Below are positions 23,754-34,862 of a DNA stretch of 64,000 bases, piece after piece (position 1 is the stretch's first letter; every line of letters starts with the position of its first letter). Location of the stretch: NCBI GenBank assembly GCA_037974665.1, contig CM075780.1, forward strand, positions 6,789,268 through 6,853,267. The letters run 5' to 3'. The translations under genes were made by a program, and so were the position numbers. The DNA comes from Ehretia macrophylla. Lineage: Eukaryota; Streptophyta; Magnoliopsida; Boraginales; Ehretiaceae. Below the pieces are notes generated by a model. The model did not search any database. It was given only the letters and a program-made list of their open reading frames with translations, and had not been told where the DNA came from.

Positions 23754-23873
23754 AGGTGCGATCATACCAGCATTAATGCATCGGATCCCATCAGAACTCT
23801 GAAGTTAAGCGTGCTTGGGCAAGAGTATTACTAGGATGGGTGACCCCCTGGGAAGTCCTCGTGTTGCACACCC
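23754..23873 (+). rRNA. 5S rRNA: 5S rRNA gene copy 13
   Basis: 120 nt. A at nt 1, AGCATTAATGCATCGG, ACTCTG, GGGCAAG, GTATTAC, CACACCC end. Degenerate. Confidence 0.93.
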
Positions 23874-24430
23874 TTTTCAATTTTTTTTGCCCTGGTTAGG
23901 GTTGCCAAGATACTTTATCCACCAAATCTCTATTACTGAATCCCACGGAACATTGGGCTAGACAACTTCACTTCACGTAGAGGCTGGGCCCGCAAACCGA
24001 GGGCGTAGGGTTTGTGACCAGGTCTCCGTCGCTCCGGTGCCCATAACTTTTGATCCGTAAGGAGTTACGTGGCGCACAGCATACCGTTGCAAAGCTCTCT
24101 GAGAGCTCTACGACGGAGGTAGTCAGCTTGCTCGCTTTGCTCCTTTTTGGAGCCCAAAATCGAACGTTTTCATCAATTTCAGGCCACTTTTCTACTTTTA
24201 CTCAGTTTTTCCGTCCCATATCATATGTCGTGAATTGTTAATAGGACGACAACCTGACTCGCAAGACATCAGAGGGCCCTACAACGTGTCGATATCACGT
24301 CTTGCGAGGATGCTGCATTGTTGAAGTGGATGGGTCGTCGTTAAGCCCATTGGGCCTTTTGAATGGGCCATCTCTCTAGGCTGGGACTGTGAACCGTTAA
24401 CACATATAAGAATTGTGCCCTCAACATGAC

Positions 24431-24550
24431 GGGTGCGATCATAGCAGCACTAATGCACCGGATCCCATCAGAACTCTGAAGTTAAGAGTCCTTGGGAAAG
24501 AGTAGTACTAGGATAGTTGACCCCTTGGGAAGTCCTCGTGTTGCACCCCC
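24431..24550 (+). rRNA. 5S rRNA: 5S rRNA gene copy 14
   Basis: 120 nt. ATAGCAG, ACTCTG, AAGAGTCCTTGGGAAAG across the A box, GGATAGTTG in the C box. Likely non-functional promoter. Confidence 0.93.
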
Positions 24551-25108
24551 TTTTCAATTTTTTTTTGCCCTGGTTAGGGTTGCCAAGATACTTTATCCAC
24601 CAAATATCTATTACTGAATCCCATGGAACATTGGGCAAGACAACTTCGTTTCACGTAGAGGCTGGGCCCGCAAACGGAGGGCATAGGGTTTGTGACCAGG
24701 TCTCCGTCGCTCCGGTGCCCATAACTTTTGATCCGTAAGGAGTTACGCGGTGCACAGCATACCGTTGCAAAGCTCTCTGAGAGCTCTACGATGGGGGCAG
24801 CCAGTTTGCTCGTTGTGCCCATTTTTGGAGCCCAAAATCGAACGTTTTCATCAATTTTAGGCCACTTTTCTTCTTTTGCTCTGTTTTTTCGTCCCGGATC
24901 ATACGTCGTGAACTGTTAAAAGGACGACAACCTGACTCGCTGGACATCAGAGGGACCTACACTTTGTCGATGTCACATCTTGCGAGGATGCTGCATTGTT
25001 GAAGTGGATGGGTTGTCGTTAAGCCCATTGGGCCTTTTGAATGGGCCATCTCTCTACTCTGGGACTGTGAACCGTTAACACATATAGGAATTGTGCCCTC
25101 AACATGAC

Positions 25109-25227
25109 GGGTGCTATCATACCAGCACTAATGCACCGGATCCCATCAGAACTCCGAAGTTAAGCGTGCTTGGGCGAGAGTAGTACTAGGATCGGTGACC
25201 CCTTGGAAGTCCTCATGTTGCACTCCC
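25109..25227 (+). rRNA. 5S rRNA: 5S rRNA gene copy 15
   Basis: 119 nt. GGGTGCTATC, GGATCGG, one G lost at CCTTGGAAG, CTCATG, CACTCCC. Confidence 0.93.
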
Positions 25228-25783
25228 TTTTCAATTTTTTTTGCCCTCGTTAGGGTTGCCAAGATACTTTACCCAGCAAATCTCTATTACTGAATCCCAC
25301 AGAACATTGGGCAAGACAACTTCGTTTCACGTAGAGGCTGGGCTCGCGAACCGAGGGCATAGGGTTTGTGACCAGGTTTCCGTCGCTCCGGTGACCATAA
25401 CTTTTGATCCGTAAGTAGTTACGCGGCGCACAGCATACCGTTGCAAAGCTCTCTAAGAGCTCTACGACGGAGGCAGCTAGCATGCTCGCTGTGCCCTTTT
25501 TGGAGCCCAAAATCAAACGTTTTCATCAGTTTCAGGCCACTTTTCTTCTTTTGCTCTATTTTTTCGTCCCGGATCGTATGTCGTGAACTGTTAAAAGGAT
25601 GACAATCTGACTCACGGGACATCAGAGGGCCCTAAAACGTGTCGATATCACGTCTTGCAAGCATGCTGCGTTGTTGAAGCGGATGGGTTGTCGTTAAGCC
25701 CATTGGGCCTTTTGAATGGGCCATCTCTCTAGGCTGGGACTGTGAACAGTTAACACGTAAAGAAATTGTGACCTCAACATGAC

Positions 25784-25903
25784 GGGTGCGATCATACTAA
25801 AACTAATGCACCAGATCCCATCAGAACTCCGAAGTTAAGCGTGCTTGGGCGAGAGTAGTACTAGGATAGGTGACCCCCTGGGAAGTCCTCGTGTTGCACC
25901 CCC
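25784..25903 (+). rRNA. 5S rRNA: 5S rRNA gene copy 16
   Basis: 120 nt. ATACTAAAACTAATGCACCAG and GGATAGG. Upstream ACGTAAAGA replaces ACATATAGG. Confidence 0.93.
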
Positions 25904-26460
25904 TTTTCAATTTTTTTTGCCCTGGTTAGGGTTGCCAAGATACTTTATCCACCAAATCACTATTACTGAATCCCACGGAACATTGGGCAAGACAACTTCG
26001 CTTCACGTAGAGGCTGGGCCCGCAAACTGAGGGCGTAGGGTTTGTGACCAGGTCTCCGTCGCTCCGGTGCCCATAACTTTTGATCCGTAAGGAGTTACGC
26101 GGCGCACATCATACCCTTGCAAAGCTCACTGAGAGCTCTATGACGGGGGCAGCCAGCATGCTCGCTATGCCCATTTTTGGAGCCCAAAATCGAACGTTTT
26201 CATCAGTTTCAGGACACTTTTCTTCTTTTGCTCTGTTTTTCCGTCCCGGATCGTACATCGTGAATTGTTAAAAGGACGACAACCTGACTCACGGGACATC
26301 AGAGGGCCCTACAACGTGTCGATACCACATCTTGCGAGCATGCTGCGTTGTTGAAGCGGATGGGTTGTCGTTAAGCCCATTGGGCCTTTTGAATGGTCCA
26401 TCTCTCTAGGCTGGGACTGTGAACAGTTAACACATAAAGGAATTGTGCCCTCAACATGAC

Positions 26461-26580
26461 GGGTGCGATCATACCATCACTAATGCACCGGATCCCATCA
26501 GAACTCCGAAGTTAAGCGTGCTTGGGCGAGAGTAGTACTAGGATGGGTGACCCCTTTGGAAGTCCTCGTGTTGCACCCCC
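26461..26580 (+). rRNA. 5S rRNA: 5S rRNA gene copy 17
   Basis: 120 nt. Near consensus: ACCATCAC and CCCTTTGGAAG only. Confidence 0.95.
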
Positions 26581-27138
26581 TTTTCAATTTTTTTTGCCCT
26601 GGTTATGGTTGCCAAGATACTTTATCCACCAAATCTCTATTACTGAATCCCACGGAACATTGGGCAAGACAACTTCATTTCACGTAGAGGCTGGGCCCGC
26701 AAACCGAGGGCATAGGGTTTGTGACCAGGTCACCGTCGCTCCGGTGCCCATAACTTTTGATCCGTAAGGAGTTACGCGGCACACAGCATACACTTGCAAA
26801 GCTCTCTGAGAGCTCTACGATGGGGGCTGCTAGCATGCTCGCTGTTCCCATTTTTGGAGCCCAAAATCGAAAGTTTTCATTAGTTTCAGGCCACTTTTCT
26901 TCTTTTGCTTTTTTTTTTCTGTCCCGGATCGTACGTCGTGAACTGTTAAGAGGACGACAACCTGACTCGCGTGATATCAGAGGGCCCTACAACTTGTCGA
27001 TATCACGTCTTGCAAGCATGCTGCATTGTTGAAGCGGATGGGTTGTCGTTAAGCCCATTGGGCCTTTTGAATGGGCCATCTCTCTAGGCTGGGACTGTGA
27101 ACAGTTAACACGTAAAGAAATTGTGCCCTCAACATGAC

Positions 27139-27258
27139 GGGTGTGATCATACCAGCACTAATGCACCGGAGCCCATCAGAACTCCAAAGTTAAGCGTGCT
27201 TGGTTGAGAGTAGTACTAGGATGGGTGACCCCCTGGGAAGTTCTCATGTTGCACCCCC
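27139..27258 (+). rRNA. 5S rRNA: 5S rRNA gene copy 18
   Basis: 120 nt. GGGTGTGATC, CGGAGCCC, CTCCAAAG, CTTGGTTGAG, GTTCTCATG. Last gene before the solo LTR. Confidence 0.93.
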
Positions 27259-27716
27259 TTTTCAATTTTTTTTGCCCTGGTTTGGGTTGCCAAGATACTT
27301 TATCCACCAAATCTCTATTACTGAATCCCACAGAACATTGGGCAAGACAATTTCGCTTCACGTAGAGGCTGGGCCTGCAAACCGATGGCGAAGGGTTTGT
27401 GACCAGGTCTCCGTTGCTCCGGTGCCCATAACTTTTGATCCGTAAGGTGTTACGCGGGGCACAGCATACCGTTGCAAAGCTCTCTGAGAGCTTTACGATG
27501 GGGGCAGCCAACTTGCTCCCTGTGCCCTTTTTGGACCCCAAAATCTAATGTTTTCATCAGTTTCAGGCCACTTTTCTTCTTTTGCTCTATTTTTTCGTCC
27601 CGGATCATACGTCGTGAACTGTTAAAATGACGACAACCTGACTCGCGGGACAACAGAGGGCCCTACAACGTGTCGATATCACGTCTTGCAAGCATGCGGT
27701 GTTGTTGAAGCGGATG

Positions 27717-27721
27717 GGTTG
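27717..27721. repeat. Target site duplication GGTTG (left)
   Basis: Matches GGTTG at 32087-32091; the two flank the solo LTR in the 5S spacer. Confidence 0.92.
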
Positions 27722-28682
27722 TGTCACAACCCAACCCGGCCTATAAGGTTTGACTAGGGTATGACCTAAACGTTCAGGACCTGTCACATACTTAACCGTT
27801 TATGAAGAATTAACACTTATCGTTTTAGTCTAAACTCCAAAGTTTTTCAAAAAATTGGCAGCATAACGGCTGAAATTGGGCTCTTTGGTTTGACCTAATT
27901 CTCTAAACGCCTCAATTATTCCAATCATTAATCCAATTCCATTAAGGACTCCTATTTGTCACCAACCGATTTGCCTACTAGTTTATCTTGAAAGTCTCGT
28001 TTGGTTAATAAGCCTAACATGATAACTATGTCCCGTTTATTTGTCAATTTCCTATCATGCAAGTACCTATTATCCTTTAGTTTGCAAATGAGCATCTAAG
28101 TGAAATTAGATAGAATTAACTTAGTTGATTGTTCATCTAGTGGTTTGAATGCCTACGATAACTACTAATTAAGAAAACGAAAGCAAACAACCAAATAAAA
28201 GTTCGTCCGGTTATAGATAGTACAATCCCAGAATTAGACCCAAATTACAACGGGGTCATTTACATCAATAAACAACGAGCAACATAAAAGAAGTAGTCAT
28301 AATCAAGCAAAACAAGCAATGACAGGCATTCACTCCAGGGATTCATCATTAGGCACATGGTCCTCGGGTTCCTGTACCTATTCTTCTTCTTCACCTGAGA
28401 TGATAAAAGAGGGTGAGTCCTTATGAACTCAACGAGGGGGAACGAGAAATAGTTTTGAAACTCATTTTTCGGTTAAACTTATGAAAATCTCTTTCTCAAA
28501 CATGAATATAACAGAAATACAAGTACATAAATACAAGTATAGAACAGGAATACTGGTCTTTCCTCCCCGAGGTTCTCTAGGAACCAAGCGAGAGTACTTA
28601 TACACATAGTAAAAAGGATATAGTGAGCTTTTGCTCTCAGATCAGTTCCAGGATCAGTTGTTGTGGCCAACTTCAAATCATC

Positions 28683-28902
28683 TGTGGTAACACAATCCCA
28701 CATCGAAAAATTAGGAAGTGGTACAGCTGGTTATAAAGGTTGAAGTCCTTGTAACAGCCAGGAGCGCTTTTCACGTGGGAGACCACGTGAGGAACAAAAC
28801 CGTGAGAGTATTGGTTCCCTTCGGGGCTTGCTCAAAGCAGACAATATCCTGGTAGTATCGACTCGTGCGCCCCTCTGTGGGAATGGTGATCGGGTCATTA
28901 CA
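28683..28902 (+). mobile_element. TRIM 5' LTR (220 bp)
   Basis: Contains a perfect 8-bp hairpin, TCACGTGG (28771-28778) and CCACGTGA (28783-28790) with loop GAGA, each arm holding a CACGTG G-box core. A second compact stem-loop CCC-TTCG-GGG lies at 28817-28826. Confidence 0.92.
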
Positions 28903-28904
28903 AA

Positions 28905-28917
28905 TGGTATCAGAGCC
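28905..28917 (+). promoter_or_regulatory. TRIM primer binding site, initiator tRNA-Met type
   Basis: TGGTATCAGAGCC two bases after the 5' LTR, complementary to the initiator tRNA-Met 3' end. Confidence 0.93.
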
Positions 28918-28970
28918 TACCACGGGCGACCGTGGCGTTATGACGTTAGCCCGCGAGGGCGCGTGCCTCT

Positions 28971-28984
28971 TAAGGGGGGTGGAG
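28971..28984 (+). promoter_or_regulatory. TRIM polypurine tract
   Basis: TAAGGGGGGTGGAG directly before the 3' LTR start. Confidence 0.9.
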
Positions 28985-29204
28985 TGTGGTAACACAATCC
29001 CACATCGAAAAATTAGGAAGTGGTACAGCTGGTTATAAAGGTTCAAGTCCTTGTAACAGCCAGGAGCGCTTTTCACGTGGGAGACCACGTGAGGAACAAA
29101 ACCGTGAAAGTATTGGTTCCCTTCGGGGCTTGCTCAAAGCGGACAATATCCTGGTAGTATCGACTCGTGCGCCCCTCTGTGGGAATGGTGATCGGGACGT
29201 TACA
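28985..29204 (+). mobile_element. TRIM 3' LTR (220 bp)
   Basis: Same length as the 5' LTR. Hairpins are retained at 29073-29092 and 29119-29128. This copy contains GGTTCAAGTCC (29040-29050), a good match to a Pol III B box, with an A-box-like TGGTACAGCTG at 29021-29031, but they are too close to be a typical tRNA-type promoter. Confidence 0.92.
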
Positions 29205-29226
29205 TCATCCCCCAAACACGCCAGGT

Positions 29227-29460
29227 GGGTGTACTCCGGATGTACCCCGAAATCCTACAACCCAACTCTCCGAGGAAGTCTAGCCCCCAAGCCAGAGAGG
29301 GAATGGGACCATGGTAGTCACGGGTGCACCGGCAAGCCCGATGCCGCCCGGTGTGCGTGATCGCTACCATGCCAACAGGAAAGGTTGCAAACTTGTATGC
29401 AATGCACATTCATGACAGGTAATATATCACAATAGGAGGACAACAAAGTAGGTTGCCTCC
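29227..29460 (-). other. Conserved LTR module with AAAGTAG-loop hairpin, copy 4
   Basis: TCCGGA-centred palindrome at the start; hairpin 29435-29460 has arms GGAGGACAAC and GTTGCCTCC (one bulged A) and loop AAAGTAG. It starts 22 bp after the TRIM. Confidence 0.7.
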
Positions 29461-31599
29461 GGACAGTCATAGATTGCACATTGACAGATAAACAAGCAGG
29501 GCACGATAAGACAGAAAATTTCACTTGAAAGGCATATAGAGTTATATGAAAATTAAACGGGCAGCCATGTAACACATGTATAACAGGCCATATAACTCAT
29601 TAAGAAGCCCACGTGATCAAGTGACAAGATTATTCAACATGCAATGACTTCAATCATGGTTCGGGTGCAAGAAAAACTTATTTGTCAACATGCAATGGTC
29701 AAGATCACTTTTGAAGTTATAAAACATTTACGGGCAGCCCACTAAGCATATGATTCCCACACAATATCCGAATGATCATCACTTAGTAAGACTACCTAGT
29801 CATTAGGGTTTCCGTTTCATGCTTGATCGTGTGATTAAAACCCTAAGTCCACTCAAGATCATTTTCAAGTCATGCATCATTTAATTCAACATCCTCAAGT
29901 GATTAAAACAGTCCACATAACATCACAACACAACTTTTCCACACAATTAGTATCACAAGAGAGGTTACAAATTCCCAAGCATGTAGCTAAATAAAACCTT
30001 TACTGCAATAGGCTGTTTTATCACAATCAATAGGATAATCAAACAATCTCAAAATTCAGTGAATAAGATGTCCAATTAAAGCTTAAGAAGTTAACTAAAA
30101 TCAGAAACAATCATTGCATCAATTGGAGTTCAGAATCATTAGTTATAGACAAAACAGTGAGGTAGCACAAAACTGTCCAGATTTGCATACTTTTCTGAAA
30201 TTGACGTTTTTGAGGTTCTTAGAGTCAGATTTAGCTTTGGTCCATTTCTGAAAAAATTGTCCAGAACTGAAAAATATAGCAGCACACCAATTTTCATGAA
30301 TTTTGGAAAACATTTACTAGGTCAAATATGGTACGTTACACAAGGTCAGTGCATCTGCCAAAACCTGCTTCATTTCTCCAGATTTCTAGATTTTGTCACA
30401 TTTTAAAGATCTTCTATTTTGAGGATTTTAGAGTCAAAATTAGCTTCGGCCTATTTCTGGGAAAAATGTTCAAAACTGTCCAAAATAGTCTTCTACCAAT
30501 TTTCAAGAATTTTCAACATCATTTTCCTAGCTAAACTTACCTCGAACAGACTGGTCCGAGAGCTGTCAACAATTTCGACTTCACCTAGCATCATTTTCAA
30601 GCCAAGATCTTGCCATGCATGGTTGTTTAAGCTTATGAACGACCATATAGCTCAAGTACAGAAGCAAATACACACATTTATGAGCATGCATGTGAATTTT
30701 TGAAGAGTTTTCAAAAGGTTTTAACCCTCACCTTAGCAATCAACCACAAAGATGCACAAAAACTTGTTGAAGCTTAAAATCTCTTGTTCTTCTTGCTTAG
30801 CCGAGATTCCAACTTGGTTTCTCTATTTTTCCTAGCCTAGTGATCAATCTCTTAGCACATGCATGAGGTTAGAACAAGAAGAAAAGAAATGGAAGCCAAG
30901 AAAACTCACCTAGGCCGAATAGAGGTCTTCAATGTACATGCATGTGTGATTTTCACTTCCTAGCTAGCTCGGTTGAGGTCCTTTGCTTATGGCTTGCTTT
31001 GTTTAGCTATGGTGTGAAGAAGATAAGCTATGGAGGTGGAGAACTCAGCCAAAACCGAAATGGAGAGAGGAAATGAGAGGGAAGTGAGAGAAAAGAATGA
31101 AGAGAAATGAAGAAATGACAAAGAAATGAAGCCTTTTGCAAGTTTGAGGAGCATGTCGGCCTTGGGCTTCCAAATCTGAATTTTTGTGTCTTCAAGGTGG
31201 AATTTGAAATGTTAGCATGGGCCATGAGTGGTTTGGTCGAAAATGAGAGGAAATTGAGGTGGTTTTGGGCAATTTTTTATGCATTGATAAGTGTTTTTGT
31301 GTCATGACTTGTCTAGAATCATTTTGAATTAAACATGCATGCAAAAATCTGATTTTGTGTCATCTTTTGAATTGTTTTAACATGTGTGTAAGAGAATGTT
31401 GGGTATTTAGGGATTTTAGGTAGAATAGAATATAGGATATGTTTAGAGGTTTATGAGATTTTGTCTTGTAGTGAGTTTAAAATATAATATTTAGGTGTTA
31501 GTGGATTTTGTAGAGATTTGAATTAGGATTATAATAATAGTTAGTGGATTGTGTAGGATTATTTTATTGTCTTGTGCTTTGTGTAGGATTCTTTATTGA

Positions 31600-32086
31600 T
31601 TAGCGTGGTAGCACGGATTCCTAGGTCTAGGGCACGAATTACGAGGTAGACACAAACTACGAGGTAAGACACGAACTTCAAGACTAATGCACGTACTTCA
31701 AGATAAATGCACGGATTCTAATGCTAACACACGCAACCCAAGGTGAATGAACGTAGATCAAAATAAGGCATGTAATTCAATGCAATGCACGTAATTCAAG
31801 ACACGACTCTTAAACCTAGGTTAAAGCACGTGGTTCAAGGTTAATGCACACGAAACGAAGAGACACACACAAATTGAGGTCTTGTACATAAATTAAGGTC
31901 ATGGCACATTTATCTAGGTATTGAACGTATCTCGAGGATTAGGGCATGCAATTCTAGGTTAAGGCACGTATAACGAGGCATGCACAAAAACCAAGACAGG
32001 ATATGTAATCCAAGGTCGGCCATACAGTTCTGGGTCTAAGGCACGCAAATCGAGGTAAGGCACATTATTCGGGGTCGGGCCTCACA
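31600..32086 (-). repeat. Degenerate GCACG-rich minisatellite in the solo LTR
   Basis: About 480 bp of irregular 15-22-bp units with GCACG, ACGAGG and CTAGGT cores, at the sense 5' end of the LTR. The homologous zone at 3000-3256 is about 250 bp. Confidence 0.6.
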
Positions 32087-32091
32087 GGTTG
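32087..32091. repeat. Target site duplication GGTTG (right)
   Basis: Right-hand partner of 27717-27721; 5S spacer resumes directly after it. Confidence 0.92.
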
Positions 32092-32160
32092 TCGTTAAGC
32101 CCATTGGGCCTTTTGAATGGGCCATCTCTCTAGGCTGGGACTGTGAATAGTTAACATGAC

Positions 32161-32279
32161 GGGTGCCATCATACCAGCACTAATGCACCGGATCCCATCA
32201 GAAATCCAAAGTTAAGCGTGCTTGGGCGAGAGTAGTACTAGGATGGGTGACCCCTGGGAAGTCCTCGTGTTGCACCCCC
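32161..32279 (+). rRNA. 5S rRNA: 5S rRNA gene copy 19, upstream elements deleted
   Basis: 119 nt. GGGTGCCATC, GAAATCCAAAG, one C missing. A 25-bp deletion between two AACA repeats just upstream removed the TATA-like and GC elements, so transcription is doubtful. Confidence 0.9.
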
Positions 32280-32835
32280 TTTTAATTTTTTTTTGCCCTG
32301 GTTAGGGTTGCCAAGATACTTTATCCAACAAATCTCTATTACTGAATCCCACGGAACATTGGGCAAGACAACTTCGCTTCACTTAGAGGCTGGGCCTGCA
32401 AATCGAGGGCGTAGGGCATGTGACCAGGTCTCCGTCGCTCCGGTGCCCATAACTTTTGATCCGTAAGGAGTTACGCGGTGCACAGCATACCGTTGCAAAG
32501 CTCTCTGAGAACTCTACGATGGGGGCAGCTAGCTTGCTCGCTGTGCCCTTTTTGGAGCCCAAAATCGAACATTTTCATCAGTTTCAGGCCACTTTTCTTC
32601 TTTTGCTCTGTTTTTCCATCCCGGATCATTCGACGTGAACTGTTAAAAGGATGACAACCTGACTCGCAGGACATCAGAGGGCCCTACAACGTGTCAATAT
32701 CATGTCTTGCGAGGATGCTGCGTTGTTGAAGCGGATGGTTTGTCGTTAAGCCCAATGGGCCTTTTGAATGGGCCATCTCTCTAAGCTGGGACTGTGAACC
32801 GTTAACACATATAGGAATTGTGCCCTCAACATGAC

Positions 32836-32955
32836 GGGTGCGATCATACCAGCACTAATGTACCGGATCCCATCAGAACTTTGAAGTTAAGCGTGCTTGG
32901 GCGAGAGTAGTACTAGGATGGGTGACCCCCTGGGAAGTCCTCGTGTTGCACCCCC
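32836..32955 (+). rRNA. 5S rRNA: 5S rRNA gene copy 20
   Basis: 120 nt. AATGTACC and ACTTTGAAG are the only changes seen. Confidence 0.94.
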
Positions 32956-33510
32956 TTTTCAATTTTTTTTGCCCTGGTTAGGGTTGCCAAGATACTTTAT
33001 CCATCAAATCTCTATTACTGAATCCCATGGAACATTGGGCAAGACAAGTTCGTTTCACGTAGAGGCTGGGCCCGCATACCGAGGGCATAGGGTTTGTGAC
33101 CAGGTCTCCGTCGCTCCGGTGCCCATAACTTTTGATCCGTAAGTAGTACGCGGCGCACAACATACCGTTGCAAAGCTCTCTGAGAGCTCTACGACGGGAG
33201 CAGCTAGCATGCTTGCTGTGCCCTTTTTGGAGCCCAAAATTGAACGTTTTCATCAGTTTCAGGCCACTTTTCTTCTTTTGCACTATTTTTCCATCTCGGA
33301 TCGTACGTCGTGAACTATTAAAAGGACGACAACCTGACTCACGGGACATCAGAGGACCCTACAACGTGTCGATATCACGTCTTGCAAGCATGCTGCGTTG
33401 TTGAAGCGGATGGGTTGTCGTTAAGCTCAATGGGCCTTTTGAATGGGTCATCTCTCTAGGCTGGGACTGTGAACCGTTAACACATATAGGAATTGTGCCC
33501 TCAACATGAC

Positions 33511-33630
33511 GAGTGCGATCATACTAGCACTAATGCACCGGATCCCATCAGAACTTTGAAGTTAAGCGTGCTTGGGCGAGAGTAGTACTAGGATGGGTGA
33601 CCCCCTGGGAAGTCCTCGTGTTGCACCCCC
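33511..33630 (+). rRNA. 5S rRNA: 5S rRNA gene copy 21
   Basis: 120 nt. GAGTGCG, ATACTAGC, ACTTTGAAG. Confidence 0.94.
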
Positions 33631-34186
33631 TTTTCAAATTTTTTTGCCCTGGTTAGGGTTGCCATGATAGTTTATCCACCAAATCTCTATTACTGAATCC
33701 CACGGAACATTGGGCAAGACAACTTCATTTCACGTAGAGGATGGGCCCGCAAGCTGAGGGCGTAGGGTTTGTGACCAGGTCTCCGTCGCTTTGGTGCCCA
33801 TAACTTTTGATTCGTAAGGAGTTACGCGGCGCACTGCATACCATTTGAAAGGTCTCTGAGAGCTCTACGACGGGGGCAGAAGCATGCTCGCTGTGCTAGT
33901 TTTAGGAGCCCAAAATCGAACGTTTTCATCTGTTTCAGGCCACTTTTCTTTTTTTGCTCTGTTTTTCCATCCCGGATCGTACGTCGTGAACTGTTAAAAG
34001 GACGACAACCTGACTCGCGGGACATCAGAGGGCCCTACAATGTGTCGATATCTCGTCTTGCGAGCATGCTACGTTGTTGAAGCAGATGGGTTGTCGTTAG
34101 GCCCATTGGGCCTTTTGAATGTGTCATCTCTCTAGGCTGCGGCTGTGAACAGTTAACACAAAAAGGAATTGTGCCCTCAACATGAC

Positions 34187-34306
34187 GGGTGCGATCATAC
34201 CAGCACTAATGCACGGGATCCCATTAGAACTCCGAAGTTAAGCGTGCTTGGGCGAGAGTAGGACTACGATGGGTGACCCCTAGGGAAGTCCTCGTGTTGC
34301 ACCCCC
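34187..34306 (+). rRNA. 5S rRNA: 5S rRNA gene copy 22
   Basis: 120 nt. GCACGGGATCCCATTAG, GTAGGACTACGATG, CCCTAGGG. Confidence 0.93.
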
Positions 34307-34862
34307 TTTTCAATTTTTTTGGCCCTGGTTAGGGTTCCCATGATACTTTATCCACCAAATCTCTATTACTGAATCCCACGGAGCATTGGGCAAGACAACT
34401 TCGCTTCACGTAGAGGCTGGGCCAGCCAACCGAGGGCGTAGGGTTTGTGACCAGGTCTCCGTCGCTCCGGTGCCCATAACTTTTGATCCGTAAGGAGTTA
34501 CGCGGCACACAGCATACCGTTGTAAAGCTCTCTGAGAGCTCTACGACGGGGGCTACTAGCATGCTCAATGTACCCGTTTTTGTACCCAAAATCGAACGTT
34601 TTCATCAGTTTCAGGCCACTTTTCTTCTTTTGCTCTATTTTTCCGCCCCGGATCGTATATTGTGAACTGTTAAAAGGATGACAACCTGACTCACGGGACA
34701 TCAGAGGGCCCTACAACGTGTTGATATCACGTCTTGCAAACATGCTGCATTGTTGAAGCGGATGGGTTGTCATTAAGCCTATTGGGCCTTTTGAATGGGC
34801 CATCTCTCTAGACTGGGACTGTGAACAGTTAACGAATAAAGAAATTGTGCCCTCAACATGGC

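Larger units (their letters stand above)
28683..29204 (+). mobile_element. TRIM retrotransposon (522 bp) nested in the solo LTR
   Basis: Two 220-bp direct LTRs (28683-28902 and 28985-29204) enclose 82 bp that hold only a primer site and a polypurine tract. Target duplication TCATC lies at 28678-28682 and 29205-29209. LTRs start TGTGGTAACAC and end TTACA and differ at about 5 of 220 sites. The related LTR at 1-3256 has no TRIM at the matching place. TRIMs encode nothing and need proteins from another retrotransposon. Confidence 0.93.
27722..32086 (-). mobile_element. Tekay/Del-like solo LTR in a 5S spacer
   Basis: A 4365-bp insertion with ends TGTCACAACCC and GCCTCACA (plus strand), i.e. TG...CA, flanked by GGTTG duplications. 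It has no internal region, primer site or polypurine tract of its own, so it is best read as one LTR left after recombination between two LTRs. Without the nested TRIM and its duplication it is ~3.84 kb. It aligns with 1-3256, and its sense start matches 63699-64000, which there follows a Tekay/Del chromodomain tail. Apparent frames such as 30328-30703 have no support. Confidence 0.9.

Noticed and set aside
28683..29204. The TRIM as a Cassandra element (5S-bearing TRIM)
   Set aside because: Its LTR has no 5S-like A box, intermediate element and C box; its place inside 5S rDNA is a matter of insertion.
27722..32086. A complete retrotransposon with two LTRs
   Set aside because: I found no internal direct LTR pair, primer site or polypurine tract other than those of the TRIM, so a solo LTR fits better.
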